Source: Bog-473 sp963717455 (lineage in GTDB: Bacteria > Actinomycetota > Acidimicrobiia > Acidimicrobiales > RAAP-2). Taken from it: a stretch of DNA of 64,000 nucleotides. This document shows positions 25,101-36,816 of the stretch, piece by piece. Both the position numbers and the translations under genes were made by a program. The notes under the pieces were generated by a model. It was not told where the DNA came from. It saw only the letters and a list, made by a program, of their open reading frames with translations, and did no database searches. Every line of letters starts with the position of its first letter. The stretch's first letter is position 1. The stretch is from the NCBI GenBank assembly GCA_963717455.1, contig OY970336.1, positions 1,922,001-1,986,000 on the forward strand, in the 5' to 3' direction.

Positions 25101-26510
25101 CTACCCCCCGACCCCGAGCCGGCCGTTGTAGCTCGAGATGGTGGTGTTGACGTTCGAGTCGGCGGTCTTGACCGCGCTCGACGGCGACACGCCACCGGTG
25201 TACATGGAGATCTCGGCGTTCAGGATGTCGGTGCGCACGTCGGCGTAGGGGCCGATGACCGAGCCCGAGGTCGCCGCCGTGTTGGCCCCGTTGTTGATCT
25301 CGTTGTAGGCGACCTTGTACCCGGGGTCGGTCGCCCACAGGTGCTGCACGGTCGCGGTCTGCGCGGAGGACTTGCGCACCGGGATGTAACCCGTCCCCGC
25401 GGCCCAGGTGGCCTGGCTCTGCGTGTTGCAGATGTAGGAGAGGTAGTCCCACGCCGCCGCCTGGTGCAGCGGTGACGACTTGCTCGAGATGTACACGCCG
25501 GAGCCGCCCGGCTCGACCCCGCCCTGCACCGACGAGCTGTAGACCGGGAAGGCCCCGATGCCCAGCTTCACGTTGGAGTACTGGCCCTGGCCGAGGAGCT
25601 TGGTCACGGTGCCCAGCGCGGCCGACGTCTCGATCGTCATGCCGTACTTGCCGCTGCCCATGCCGAGGAGGTTGTCGTACTCGTCGGGCCCCGTCGACGG
25701 GTTGGTGGTGGCGTCCCCCGACGTGACGAGCTGCTTCAGCTGGCTGAAGATCGACACCGACGTCTTGTTGTTGAACGCGCCCGCTGTCGCCCGCGCGCTG
25801 CGGCCGTTCTTGTTGTTCACGAAGAGCTGGTTGGCCGTGGACAGCCAGGTCTCGAGGTGCCAGGGGTCGAGGACCAGGCCCATGCCGCTCCCGGCGGCCT
25901 TGAGCGTCTTGGCGTCGGCCACCATCTGGGTCAGCGTGCTCGGGGGGCTGGTGAGCCCGGCCTTCGTGAAGGCGTTCTGGTTGTAGTACAGGATCGGCGC
26001 CGAGACGGCGAAGGGCAGCGCCCACTGCACGCCGTTGACCTTCCAGTAGGCGAGCGGCCGGGGCAGGTAGTCGCTCGTCGAGTACTTGGCGGCGTTCATG
26101 CAGGACTGGACGGGGAGGAACGACTGGGTGTCGATGGCGGCCTGGGTGCGTTGGTCCTCGAGCTGGACGGCGTCGGGCAACTGCCCGTTGGTGAGCCCGG
26201 CCAGGTACTTCTGCCAGGTGTCGTCGTAGCCGGCCTGGGTGACGAGCGTCACGTGGACCTTGGACTGTGACGAGTTGTACGCGCTGGTGATCGCCTGCAG
26301 CACCGTCAGGTTGGCCTGCGACGCGGACTCCCAGAAGGTGATGTTGACGACGCCCTTGGCGTTGGCCAGCGCCTTGAGGTTGCAGGTGGGGAGGCTGGCC
26401 GCGCCTGCCGGGGCGGCGCCGCCCACCACCACGGTGGAGGCGGTGGCCGCGCCGGCCGATGTCAGGAAGAGGGCCGCGGCGACGAGTCTGGTGAGGCGAG
26501 TGGTCCGCAT
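25101..26510 (-). CDS. CUT1-family ABC substrate-binding protein (UgpB-like)
   Basis: A 469-residue exported binding protein for a sugar, polyol or glycerol-3-phosphate importer. The signal peptide spans about residues 1-38 (basic start, LVAAALFLTSAGAATAS core). Family-1 binding-protein features include VNITFWESASQANL, DDTWQKYLAGLTNGQLPDAV, LPFAVSAPILYYNQNAF and ATWAAGTGYIPVRKSS. ATG at 26510 is preferred over a TTG two codons upstream; neither has a strong Shine-Dalgarno. It is the last gene of the importer operon, 44 bp after the second permease. The W-E-S/Y-Y-N pattern and operon order fit UgpB, but the ligand cannot be fixed. Confidence 0.85.
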   Translation of the reverse strand: MRTTRLTRLVAAALFLTSAGAATASTVVVGGAAPAGAASLPTCNLKALANAKGVVNITFWESASQANLTVLQAITSAYNSSQSKVHVTLVTQAGYDDTWQKYLAGLTNGQLPDAVQLEDQRTQAAIDTQSFLPVQSCMNAAKYSTSDYLPRPLAYWKVNGVQWALPFAVSAPILYYNQNAFTKAGLTSPPSTLTQMVADAKTLKAAGSGMGLVLDPWHLETWLSTANQLFVNNKNGRSARATAGAFNNKTSVSIFSQLKQLVTSGDATTNPSTGPDEYDNLLGMGSGKYGMTIETSAALGTVTKLLGQGQYSNVKLGIGAFPVYSSSVQGGVEPGGSGVYISSKSSPLHQAAAWDYLSYICNTQSQATWAAGTGYIPVRKSSAQTATVQHLWATDPGYKVAYNEINNGANTAATSGSVIGPYADVRTDILNAEISMYTGGVSPSSAVKTADSNVNTTISSYNGRLGVGG

Positions 26511-26554
26511 GCCCAATGCCTAGCACCGGAGCCGCCGCGGCGGCTGCCGCCCCG

Positions 26555-27454
26555 CTATTTCACGGCGCCAGCCGTGAGGCTCCGCACCAGCTGCTTCTGG
26601 AAGACGAGGAGCAGGATCACCAGCGGCACGAACGCGATGACGGCGCCGGCGAGTGACACCGGGATCTGCGAGACCTCGGTGCCGAGGAGCTGCTTCAAGC
26701 CGATCTGCACCGTGTAGAGGGGTGTCGTGCCGCCAGTGGACACGAGCGGCCACAGGTACTGGTTCCAGGCCCCCAGGAAGGAGAACACGGCGAGCGCGGC
26801 GAGCGAAGGGCGGGCGAGGGGGACGGCCACCCGGGTCATGAAGCGCAGGTGCCCGTAGCCGTCGAGCTGCGCCGCCTCCTGCAGGTCGCGCGGGATCTGC
26901 AGGAAGGCCTGGCGCAGCAAGAAGATGCCGAACCCGGTGGCGAGGAAGGGGATGGAGAGCCCCGCGTAGGAGTTGAACCAGTGCAACGACGTGACCGTGT
27001 CGAGGTTCGTGATGAAGGTCACCTCGAACGGGATCATCAGCGTCACCAGGCAGACGACGAAGAGCGTCCGCTTGAAGGGGAAGCGCAGGAAGGCGAAGGC
27101 GTAGGCGGCGAGGATGGAGGTGGCGAGCTGGCCCACCACGATGATCGCGGTCATGATCGCCGACGTCGCCACGTATGTGGACATCGAACCGGTCGTCCAT
27201 GCCGCGCTGTAGTTGTGCCACTGCGGGTTGGTGGGGAAGAGCGGTGGGGGCTGCTGCACCAGCTGGTCGGGCACCAGCAGCGAGTTGACGATCGTGATGT
27301 AGATGGGGAAGACGACGACGACGGCCGCCGCCGTCAGCAACGTGTAGCTGCCGATCGTCCGCAGCCGGCGGTGCGGACGCCGGGGAGCCGGTGCCGCCGC
27401 CGGTGCGTCGGCGGGTGCCGGAGCCGCGTCAGTCGTGCTCGTCTCAGCGGGCAT
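26555..27454 (-). CDS. CUT1 ABC permease, UgpE/MalG type
   Basis: A 299-residue permease with six helices after an Ala/Pro-rich cytoplasmic leader. It has the RTLFVVCLVTLMIPFEVTFI stretch, the EAA loop EAAQLDGYGHLRFMTRVAVPLARP and the terminal SLTAGAVK typical of MalG/UgpE proteins. ATG at 27454 overlaps the stop region of the partner permease by 11 bp. It forms the import channel with the UgpA-type subunit. Confidence 0.9.
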   Translation of the reverse strand: MPAETSTTDAAPAPADAPAAAPAPRRPHRRLRTIGSYTLLTAAAVVVVFPIYITIVNSLLVPDQLVQQPPPLFPTNPQWHNYSAAWTTGSMSTYVATSAIMTAIIVVGQLATSILAAYAFAFLRFPFKRTLFVVCLVTLMIPFEVTFITNLDTVTSLHWFNSYAGLSIPFLATGFGIFLLRQAFLQIPRDLQEAAQLDGYGHLRFMTRVAVPLARPSLAALAVFSFLGAWNQYLWPLVSTGGTTPLYTVQIGLKQLLGTEVSQIPVSLAGAVIAFVPLVILLLVFQKQLVRSLTAGAVK

Positions 27455-28406
27455 AGCTCACGCGCCGTTCGAGGAACCGCAGCTGCAGGAGGGTGAGGCC
27501 CAGGATGATCAGGAAGAGCGCCGTGGCCATGATGGCGGCGGACCCGGGGTTGCTCTCGATCTGCAGCGTGTTGAGGATGTTGTAGATGAGCACGTTGGTG
27601 TGCAGGCGGACCGCGTTCTGCGGCCCGATGAGGATGTCGACCGCGCCGAAGGCCTGGAAGGCGTAGATCGTGCTCACGACCACGGCGAAGAAGATGGTGG
27701 GGGAGAGCAGCGGCACGGTCATGCGCCAGAACCTCGTCCAGGAGCCGGCGCCGTCGATGCGGGCCGACTCGAGGAGCTCGTCAGGGACCGACTGCAGCCC
27801 CGCTGACATGATGATGAACGAGAGCCCGAGGAACTGCCAGATGGTGATCAGCGCGACCGAGGGCAGGGCCCAGGTCGTGCTCTCCAGCGCGGGCGGGGTC
27901 GGGTTGATGCCGAGCCAGGGGAGGAGTCCGACGACCGGGTTCAGCAGCGTCCCGAAGACGACCGAGGCGACGGCGACGGAGCTGACGACCGTGGAGGAGA
28001 AGATCACCCGGTAGACCGCCATGCCCTTGAGCTTGCGGTGGGCCGCCACGGCCAGCGCGAGCCCGAGCAGGAGGCTGATCGGCACCACCAGGATCACGAA
28101 GATGATCGTGGTCACCAGGCTCTGGGTGAACTGGGTCGAGGTGATCGTGGGGATGATCTGGTGCAGGCCCACGTAGTGCGAGGGCAGGCCGGGCACCGGC
28201 GGCGTCTGGTACAGCATCAACTTGAAGTTGCGCAGGAAGGGATAGAAGGAGAAGACGCCGAAGAGCACGAGTGCCGGGAGCAACAGCAGGTAGGCCAGGG
28301 CGGCCTCCTTGCGCAGGCGGGAACGCAGGCCGCCGTGGTCGGTCGCCTTGGGCGTCGGCGGTGGCCCGGTCGGCGGCGCGCCGACGGGCGCGCTCACCGC
28401 CGTCAC
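27444..28406 (-). CDS. CUT1 ABC permease, UgpA/MalF type
   Basis: A 320-residue permease. The N-terminus is charged and Pro-rich, followed by LAYLLLLPALVLFGVFSFYPFLRNF, the classic first helix of UgpA-type subunits. The EAA loop is ELLESARIDGAGSWTRFWRMTVPLLSP. GTG at 28406 overlaps the ATPase stop (GTGA), so it is translationally coupled downstream of the ATPase gene. Confidence 0.9.
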   Translation of the reverse strand: MTAVSAPVGAPPTGPPPTPKATDHGGLRSRLRKEAALAYLLLLPALVLFGVFSFYPFLRNFKLMLYQTPPVPGLPSHYVGLHQIIPTITSTQFTQSLVTTIIFVILVVPISLLLGLALAVAAHRKLKGMAVYRVIFSSTVVSSVAVASVVFGTLLNPVVGLLPWLGINPTPPALESTTWALPSVALITIWQFLGLSFIIMSAGLQSVPDELLESARIDGAGSWTRFWRMTVPLLSPTIFFAVVVSTIYAFQAFGAVDILIGPQNAVRLHTNVLIYNILNTLQIESNPGSAAIMATALFLIILGLTLLQLRFLERRVSYAR

Positions 28407-29527
28407 GATCCCCCCAGCCGGTCGCCGGTGGACGAGTCGAAGAGGTGGAATGCCCGCGGGTCGTCGTCGATCGCGATGCGCACCGCCTCGCCGATCCCCG
28501 GCTTGGCCGAAGACGCACTCTGGCGCACGATCACCCTCGCCCCGTTCTCGGTGTGACAGATCACGTGCGTCTCGGCGCCGAGCAGCTCGACGATGATCAC
28601 GGTGGCCGCGATGGCACCGTCGGGGCTGAGGCTGAGCGACTCCGGGCGCACGCCGAGCACCACGTCGGGCCCGGCGCCGCGCACCATGTCCGCCACCTCG
28701 GCCGGCAGCGGCACCGAGGCGCCCGTGAAGGCGACGCTCAATGTGCCGCGCCCGCTGCCGCCCTCCGCGTCGGGCGACCCGCTCTCGACCAACATCCCCT
28801 CGACCAGGTTCATGCCGGGGCTGCCGAGGAAGTGGGCCACGAAGGCGTTGGCCGGCCGGGCGTAGAGGTCCTCGGGCGTGGCCACCTGCTGCAGCTTGCC
28901 GTCGCTCATGACGGCGATGCGGTCGCCCATGGTCATCGCCTCGACCTGGTCGTGGGTGACGTACAGCGTCGTGGTGCGCAGGCGGCTCTGCAGCTCGACG
29001 ATGTCGGCGCGGGTCTGGACGCGCAGCGCGGCGTCGAGGTTCGAGAGCGGCTCGTCCATCAAGAAGACCAGGGGCTCGCGCACGATGGCGCGGGCCAGGG
29101 CCACGCGCTGGCGCTGGCCGCCCGAGAGCTGCGCCGGCTTGCGCCCGAGCAGCTCGCCCAACCCGAGGGTCTCGGCCGCCCGCTTCACCTTGGTGGCGCG
29201 TTCTTCCTTGGCGACGCCGCGCTGGCGGAGCGGGAACTCGATGTTCTTCCCCACCGTCAAGTGCGGGTAGAGCGCGTAGCTCTGGAACACCATGGCCACG
29301 TCACGGTCCTTGGGGTCGACGTCGTTGACGATGCGGTCGCCGATGGAGACCGTGCCGTCGCTGAGCTCCTCCAGCCCCGCGACCAGGCGCAGCGCCGTCG
29401 TCTTGCCGCAGCCCGACGAGCCGAGCAGCACGAGGAGCTGGCCGTCGGGGACCGACAGGGTGAGGTCGTCGACGGCCGTGGTCTCGCCGAAGTGCTTGGT
29501 GACCCCCTCGAAGCTGACCTGTGCCAA
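28403..29527 (-). CDS. CUT1 ABC importer ATPase, UgpC/MalK type
   Basis: A 374-residue ATPase. Motifs are Walker A GSSGCGKTT, Q-loop VFQSYALYPHLTV, signature LSGGQRQRV, Walker B FLMDEPLSNLDA and VTHDQVEAMTMGDR. Residues after about 235 form the MalK-type TOBE/regulatory domain. The start codon is TTG at 29527, supported by GGAGGGAG about 4 nt upstream. It is the first gene of a four-gene leftward operon (ATPase, two permeases, binding protein), an unusual order because the binding protein is last. Confidence 0.92.
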   Translation of the reverse strand: MAQVSFEGVTKHFGETTAVDDLTLSVPDGQLLVLLGSSGCGKTTALRLVAGLEELSDGTVSIGDRIVNDVDPKDRDVAMVFQSYALYPHLTVGKNIEFPLRQRGVAKEERATKVKRAAETLGLGELLGRKPAQLSGGQRQRVALARAIVREPLVFLMDEPLSNLDAALRVQTRADIVELQSRLRTTTLYVTHDQVEAMTMGDRIAVMSDGKLQQVATPEDLYARPANAFVAHFLGSPGMNLVEGMLVESGSPDAEGGSGRGTLSVAFTGASVPLPAEVADMVRGAGPDVVLGVRPESLSLSPDGAIAATVIIVELLGAETHVICHTENGARVIVRQSASSAKPGIGEAVRIAIDDDPRAFHLFDSSTGDRLGGS

Positions 29528-29631
29528 CGTGCTCCCTCCAGGCGGCCGCCCTTCGCCCCGCCCTCGCGATCGACGGTCCGCACGGTAGCTGGGTGCGGGG
29601 CCGTCGGCCCAGATCGCTTCTCCCCCAAGGA

Positions 29632-29648
29632 CCCGACGCGCCGTCGGG
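29632..29648 (-). terminator. Hairpin after the DUF3039 gene
   Basis: CCCGACG and CGTCGGG form a perfect 7-bp stem with a 3-nt loop, 21 bp beyond the DUF3039 stop and upstream of the ABC operon. It lacks a U-tract. Confidence 0.5.
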
Positions 29649-29669
29649 GGCGTCAGCCGGACGGGATCG

Positions 29670-29984
29670 TCAGCTGGACGGGATCTTCCAGCCCATGCCC
29701 TCGGCGATCTCCTTGCAGGTGGGGCACAGGCCGTAGCGGGCCGGGTTGCGCCCCGGCACCCATTCCTTGCCGCAGAGCGCCCGCACCGCGGTCTGGTTCA
29801 CCATGCCCTCGACCACGCTCGGGCCCGTCGAGACGAACTCGCCCCCCTTGGGGGTGTAGCCCTCCAGGACGATGTGGGCCATGCGGTCGTGGTCGCCGTC
29901 GTCGAGGTCGGGATCCGGCCGGGCCGGCGCCAGCGTCGTGCCTCCGGCCTGCTCGACTCCCGGCGCTGCAGTCGTTCCGTCCAC
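29670..29984 (-). CDS. DUF3039 family protein
   Basis: A small actinobacterial protein of unknown function. The conserved core is DDGDHDRMAHIV, then CGKEWVPGRNPARYGLCPTCKEI. The Cys residue of CGK plus CPTC could bind a metal. GTG at 29984 gives a 104-residue protein of usual family length. The frame is open to an ATG at 30080, which would add a 32-residue Pro/Gly-rich extension, so the start is uncertain. It is divergent from lon. Confidence 0.75.
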   Translation of the reverse strand: MDGTTAAPGVEQAGGTTLAPARPDPDLDDGDHDRMAHIVLEGYTPKGGEFVSTGPSVVEGMVNQTAVRALCGKEWVPGRNPARYGLCPTCKEIAEGMGWKIPSS

Positions 29985-30120
29985 GGGTCCAGCGTAGGCA
30001 GGAGGGGATGTGGCCGCCCCACCGTTCTGCTCCGCCCCTGGCCGGGGGCCGGGCCGCTCGGGAATCGACTCGCCACCCATATTGTTGACCAGTCAGAGGA
30101 ACTGCCACAGAAAGAACCCA

Positions 30121-32493
<2,373 letters not shown>

Positions 32494-32550
32494 GGCCGGG
32501 CAGACTTGGCGCCGGTCACAGTCGGACATGAACCGGCGATCGGAGCGCAC

Positions 32551-32793
32551 ATGGATGACAAGGAGATCGTGGAGCGGATCAGCCAGCTCGCCGAGGAGGA
32601 GCAGCGACTCGAGGAGGCGCACGTCGGCGAGGGGCTGAGCGACGAGGAGCTGAACCGCAAGCGGGAGCTCGAGGTCACCTTGGACCAGATGTGGGACCTG
32701 CTGCGCCAGCGCCGCGCCAAGCGCAGCGCCGGCCAGGACCCTGACGCGGTGCAGCCGCGCCCGCCCGACGTCGTCGAGCGTTACCTGCAGTAG
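32551..32793 (+). CDS. DUF2630 family protein
   Basis: An 80-residue charged, helical protein starting MDDKEIVERISQLAEEE. The segment LDQMWDLLRQRRA and the end VVERYLQ are characteristic of the actinobacterial DUF2630 family, whose function is not known. It lies 57 bp after lon on the same strand, so it may share the transcript, and faces the membrane-protein gene convergently. Confidence 0.82.
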   Translation: MDDKEIVERISQLAEEEQRLEEAHVGEGLSDEELNRKRELEVTLDQMWDLLRQRRAKRSAGQDPDAVQPRPPDVVERYLQ

Positions 32794-32812
32794 ATCGGCG
32801 CCCGGGGCGCCG

Positions 32813-35072
32813 TCAGTGTGCGGGTGGACCGGCGGGCGGCGAGGCCGCCGGCGCCGCACCGCCCCGGCCTTCGTTGACGCGCCGCCACAGCATGGGCGCC
32901 AGTGCCACGACCACGAAGACGGCGAGCGCCAGGACGAACAGTGCGCCGTAGGAGCCGTAGCCGCCGTAGCTGAAGGCGACGGCGTGCACCCCTGGGCCGA
33001 CGACGACGCCGACCAGCGCCGGCGCCACCATCACCGTCGGGGTCGGGCGGCCGTTCACCGTGGCGGTCCAACCCGGGTCGTACGACGCGCTCGAGGACGA
33101 CGGTCGCCTTGCGCCTCGTCGTGACCACGGCGCGGGCGGTGCCGTTCGCCAGGTCCGCGTACTCGGTGACGACGCGTCCCGGCGACCCGTCCAGCGCTCC
33201 GGCACCGGGGGCTGTCGGGGCCGAGGCCGCCCGCCCGTTGAATGCCACCGTCAGGTCGCGCTCGTGAAGGAGCAGCGGTGAGCCCAGGAGGGTCTGGCTC
33301 TGCGAGCCGACGTCGGCGCGGGTGGCGGTGAGCACGCCGGTCGTGTCGTAGACGTGGATGTAGCCCGGACGGGGCAGTGACCACAGGCAGTAGGTGCCCG
33401 AACACCCGACCCGGTCGGCCGGCACCGGGGGAGCCATCGTGCTCGGGGTGATGAGGTACCCGATGCCGAAGAGCGGGTAGTCCCCGGGGTTGCTGTCGTC
33501 GAAGTAGTACTCGGGGTCGGTCATCAGCGAGGCGGTGCGCAGCGTGTAGCCCACCTCGTCGACGTCCTTGCTCTCGAGGTACTTGAAGACCGGGACCGCC
33601 CCGACGAGGAAGTCCTGTCCCCAGTTGGTGGGGAGGCCCGCGTAGACCCGACCCTGCGGGTGGGCACGGACGTAGGCGAGCAGCCGGTCGATGTGGGGCC
33701 CTTGCTGCGCGTCGGCGTCCGCCTGCAGGCCGACGTTCGTCGCGTTGTGCCCGTCGTAGGAGTCGAGCGCGCTCCAGGCGGGCGCCAGCACGACGACGAG
33801 GGCCACGACGCACAGGCCGGCGACGAGTCCCCGGCCGGCGGGCTCCGACGGCCAGTCGCGCCGGTCCTCGGGGAAGAGGCGTACCACGGCATCGAGCGCG
33901 ACCTGTCCGAGGAACACGATGCCGATGCCCGCCAGCAGGATCCCCGAGAGCTGCACGCCCATCTGGAAGCGCCTGATGAAGATGTCGCTGCTGCCGGGCA
34001 CGATGCGGTACAGCGACCCGAACGTCGTGCGCCCGAACGTCATCAGCAGCGTCACCACCCACATGCTCACCAGGGCGCGGCCCGCCACGCTCGTGCGCCA
34101 GTGCCGGATGCACGCCGCGATGCCGACGCCGACGAGGATGGTCACGACCGGCCAGCGTCCGGCGTCGTAGAGATTGCCGGTGAAGAGCCATGACAGGACC
34201 TGGCGGGCGCCGTACCCGTTCTCGAGCCCCGTGCCGCCCAACACCTGGTTGCGCGCCGCCCAGTGGGACTGGGCGAGCAGCGGCACGATCACCCACGCCG
34301 AGGCGAGCAGCGAGGCCAGCCCGAGCACGAGGGCGCGGCCGAGCCGGTGCCACAGGTCGGAGGGGACGAGGAACGGCCACACCACCAGCGGCACGAAGGC
34401 CAGGTACCCGGTCTCGAAGTGCAGGGCGACCGTCAGCATGACGAAGAAGACGGCGGGCAGCGCGGCGCGCAGCGATGACAAGGCCCGGTAGGTGAAGCCC
34501 CACGCCAGGGGCAGCGTCCACATTGCCCAGAGCTGGGTCCAGACCCCGTAGCCCACCCAGACGTAGGCCTTCGTCTCGTAGCCGATGCCGGCGGCCGACG
34601 CGAGGAAGGGCGACACCGCCGCCGCCGCTGCGGCGGTCCAGCGCCCGAGCCCGAACAATCGCCCGCCCCAGTAGACGCTGAACGGCCACAGCGCGAGCAG
34701 CAGGTACAGGGACCAGCGGAAGACGGCGTCGGGGTCGATCACCGTGCCGATCAGGCCCGAGGCCATGGAGGGCAGGCTCTGGTAGTGCAGGTACTGGGGG
34801 GAGCCGAGCCCGAGGTAGGGGAACCAGCTCGTCAACGGCAGATGTCCTCCACGGATCCGGCTCGCTGCCACGCGCACCATCTGCTGGTGCAGGGAGCTGT
34901 CGTCGAGGTAGGGCACGGCGCGCAGTTCGGGACGGAGCTCCACGAGCCCCCAGATGACGGCGATGGCCACCATGCACCACGGGCCGAACCGGGAGGACCA
35001 GTGCGACCCGACGCTCGGCGCGGTGGCACCCGGGACGGGCGTCTGCGTGGCGGCAGCGCCCGCCGTGCTCAC
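32813..35072 (-). CDS. Large polytopic membrane protein, glycosyltransferase-like, with frameshift near the 3' end
   Basis: A roughly 750-residue membrane protein interrupted by one frameshift. The N-terminal ~430 residues contain about ten hydrophobic helices with an early YLDDSSLHQQMVR acidic loop and WFPYLGLGSPQYLHYQ. This is like YfhO/PTPS-related or GT-C membrane proteins. A large extracytoplasmic domain follows (FKYLESKDVDEVGYT). The C-terminus continues in another frame: SYDPGWTATVNGRPTP, GVHAVAF and a last helix ending WRRVNE. The switch lies near 33085-33095, where one extra base would restore a single frame. GTG at 35072 with AGGGG 8 nt upstream is the likely start. A cell-envelope polymer or glycosylation role is inferred only. 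Confidence 0.72.
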
Positions 35073-35255
35073 GATCCCCTGACAGGTGTCATCCGGGCCC
35101 TGCTGCCGCACGGCGCGTGACCCATCGCCGACGTGGCACCGACGTATGTTGCCAGGGGTCCGAGCGCCATGGCGCGCACCATGACGAGCTCCGCGTGGAG
35201 GTTGGCGCAGCGTGCACTGTCGGCGCCCCTCGCCTGCGTCGGCTAGAACCACGCT

Positions 35256-35328
35256 GGGGCTGTAGCTCAGTGGTCAGAGCAGAGGACTCATAATCCTTGG
35301 GTCGTGGGTTCGATCCCCACCAGCCCCA
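35256..35328 (+). tRNA. tRNA with CAU anticodon (Met, possibly Ile2)
   Basis: The 73-nt cloverleaf folds well. The acceptor GGGGCTG pairs with CAGCCCC. The D-stem is GCTC/GAGC, the anticodon stem GAGGA/TCCTT with loop CTCATAA (CAU at 35289-35291), and the T-stem GTGGG/CCCAC with TTCGATC. The discriminator base is A, followed by CC rather than encoded CCA. It lacks initiator features (no C1:A72 mismatch), so it is elongator tRNA-Met or lysidine-modified tRNA-Ile2, which cannot be separated by eye. Confidence 0.92.
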
Positions 35329-35330
35329 CC

Positions 35331-35369
35331 GGGGAATGCGCCGAGCATGGCGTGCTCCTGCGCCGCCCC
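35331..35369 (+). terminator. tRNA terminator candidate
   Basis: An interrupted hairpin follows the tRNA directly: GGGG, GCGC and GAGCA on the left pair with TGCTC, GCGC and CCCC on the right around a 5-nt loop, with small internal bulges. Confidence 0.5.
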
Positions 35370-35513
35370 GTGAAGTGACTTTGTGCTCTGTCTGCGCCTG
35401 CGTGATCAGCGCATCCTCGTGGGAACACAGGGCTCGTTGCAGGGCTGCGGCACGCGGGCTCGGACACGACGGTCGCCGGCGCAGCGCGGCACGGTGAAGA
35501 GGCAACCTCATGC

Positions 35514-36398
35514 ATGCATGCTCGCTCGCTGGCACTCGTACCACGGCGCGTCACGAACGTCGCGAGGCGACCTCCAGCACAGTGCCGGCGTGTCGTGCTG
35601 GGCACCATGCTGGTCGCGGCAGCCCTGCTCACAGCCTGCTCCAACCAGCCGACGACCTCGGGCGGCGCGCATTCGCCCAATGCAGTGGGCCCGATCCCGA
35701 AGTTGTACCCGGCGCGCGTCGCCCTGTACGGCGACTCGCTCTCGCTGCAGGCCGAGCCCTACTTCAGGCGGCTCATGGCCGCCGAGGACACGTCGAACAC
35801 CACCGTCTACTCCTCGCACGGCGGCACGGCGACGTGCGACTGGTTGCCCACGATGCGCAAGGTGGCGGCCACCGCGCACTTCGAGGCGGTCATGCTCGAG
35901 TTCAGCGGGAATGCGCTCACCCCGTGCATGGCGGACATCGGGTACTACACCCCGGCGTACTACGCCAAGTACCGGGCCGACACCATGGCGGCGATCGCCA
36001 TCTGGGTCCCGACCGGCGCGCACGTCTTCCTGATCGGCGCCCCCGTCACTCGCGCGCAACAGAAGTCGGTTCTCCACTGGGATGCTCTCAACCTCCTCTA
36101 CGCGCAGATCGCGGCGGCCGATCCCCAGCACGTGACCTATGTCGACGCCGGCGCGGCCGTCGAGGGGCCGGGCGGGACCTACGCGCAGACGTTGCCCTGC
36201 TCCATCGGTGAGCCGTGCACCGGGCCCGTGGTCAACGGCGTGCCTTCCAACGTCGTCCGTTCTCCCGACGGCGTCCACTTCTGCCCGGTGGCCGAGGTGC
36301 ACCAGTCGTGTCCCGTCTACTCGGCCGGTGCCCTCCGGTTCGCGGCTGCCATGGTGCATGGGTTGGTGACAGCCCCCGGCCCGAGCCAGTCACAATGA
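35514..36398 (+). CDS. SGNH-hydrolase-fold lipoprotein
   Basis: A 294-residue exported protein. A basic leader and VVLGTMLVAAALLTACS give a lipobox with the acylated Cys at about residue 42. The mature domain shows the SGNH block I LYGDSLSLQ with the nucleophilic Ser, FSGNAL in the block III position (Asn), and SPDGVHFCP as block V (Asp/His). These proteins resemble esterases or peptidoglycan/glycan O-acetyl modifying enzymes on the cell surface. ATG at 35514 lies within an ATGCATGCATG run, so the exact start may differ by a few bases. A GAAGAGG ribosome-binding site is upstream. Confidence 0.83.
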   Translation: MHARSLALVPRRVTNVARRPPAQCRRVVLGTMLVAAALLTACSNQPTTSGGAHSPNAVGPIPKLYPARVALYGDSLSLQAEPYFRRLMAAEDTSNTTVYSSHGGTATCDWLPTMRKVAATAHFEAVMLEFSGNALTPCMADIGYYTPAYYAKYRADTMAAIAIWVPTGAHVFLIGAPVTRAQQKSVLHWDALNLLYAQIAAADPQHVTYVDAGAAVEGPGGTYAQTLPCSIGEPCTGPVVNGVPSNVVRSPDGVHFCPVAEVHQSCPVYSAGALRFAAAMVHGLVTAPGPSQSQ

Positions 36399-36442
36399 TC
36401 TCCGCGGGTGAGCACGCGCGCCGCCCCCCGAGACGCAGGTCG

Positions 36443-36751
36443 CTACGCGTCGGGCTCCCCGGCCGCCCAGGCGACGGCGCCCCCGGTCAGGTTCTCGGCC
36501 GTCCAGCCGGCCTCGGAGAGCGCCTCGGCTGCGCTGGCTGAGCGGCCACCCATGTGGCACGCCACCACGATGGTGACGTCCCGCGGCAGCTCGTCGAGCC
36601 GGTCGCCCAGCTGGCCGAGGGGGATGTGCACCCCGATGGGGTAGGCCCAGGCCGCCACCTCGTCCGGCTCGCGCACGTCGAGCAGGAATACGTCCTCGCC
36701 GCGGGCGATGCGTGCCTTGACCTCGTCGGGTTCTACTTCGGCGTAGGGCAT
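36443..36751 (-). CDS. Rhodanese-like sulfurtransferase
   Basis: A 102-residue single-domain rhodanese. VFLLDVREPDEVAAW is the N-terminal family motif and CHMGGRS (Cys65) is the persulfide-forming active loop. It is cytoplasmic and of standard single-domain length. It probably moves sulfane sulfur between acceptors. It is convergent with the SGNH gene and divergent from the PH-domain gene. Confidence 0.9.
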   Translation of the reverse strand: MPYAEVEPDEVKARIARGEDVFLLDVREPDEVAAWAYPIGVHIPLGQLGDRLDELPRDVTIVVACHMGGRSASAAEALSEAGWTAENLTGGAVAWAAGEPDA

Positions 36752-36816
36752 GGACCCAGGTTACGCCGGGCCCACGGTGTCACGGCCCGGCGGGGGGCCG
36801 CTTGTAGCCTGGCGCG

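Noticed and set aside
24786..25475. Rightward frame starting MTRDPEQEVL in the gap before the CUT1 binding-protein gene
   Set aside because: It has no ribosome-binding site or recognisable domain and runs without stop into the antisense of a well-supported gene, as expected for high-GC DNA.
25101..29527. Confident assignment as sn-glycerol-3-phosphate importer ugpBAEC
   Set aside because: Family-level similarity is clear, but CUT1 importers of different sugars cannot be separated by eye, so no ugp symbols were given.
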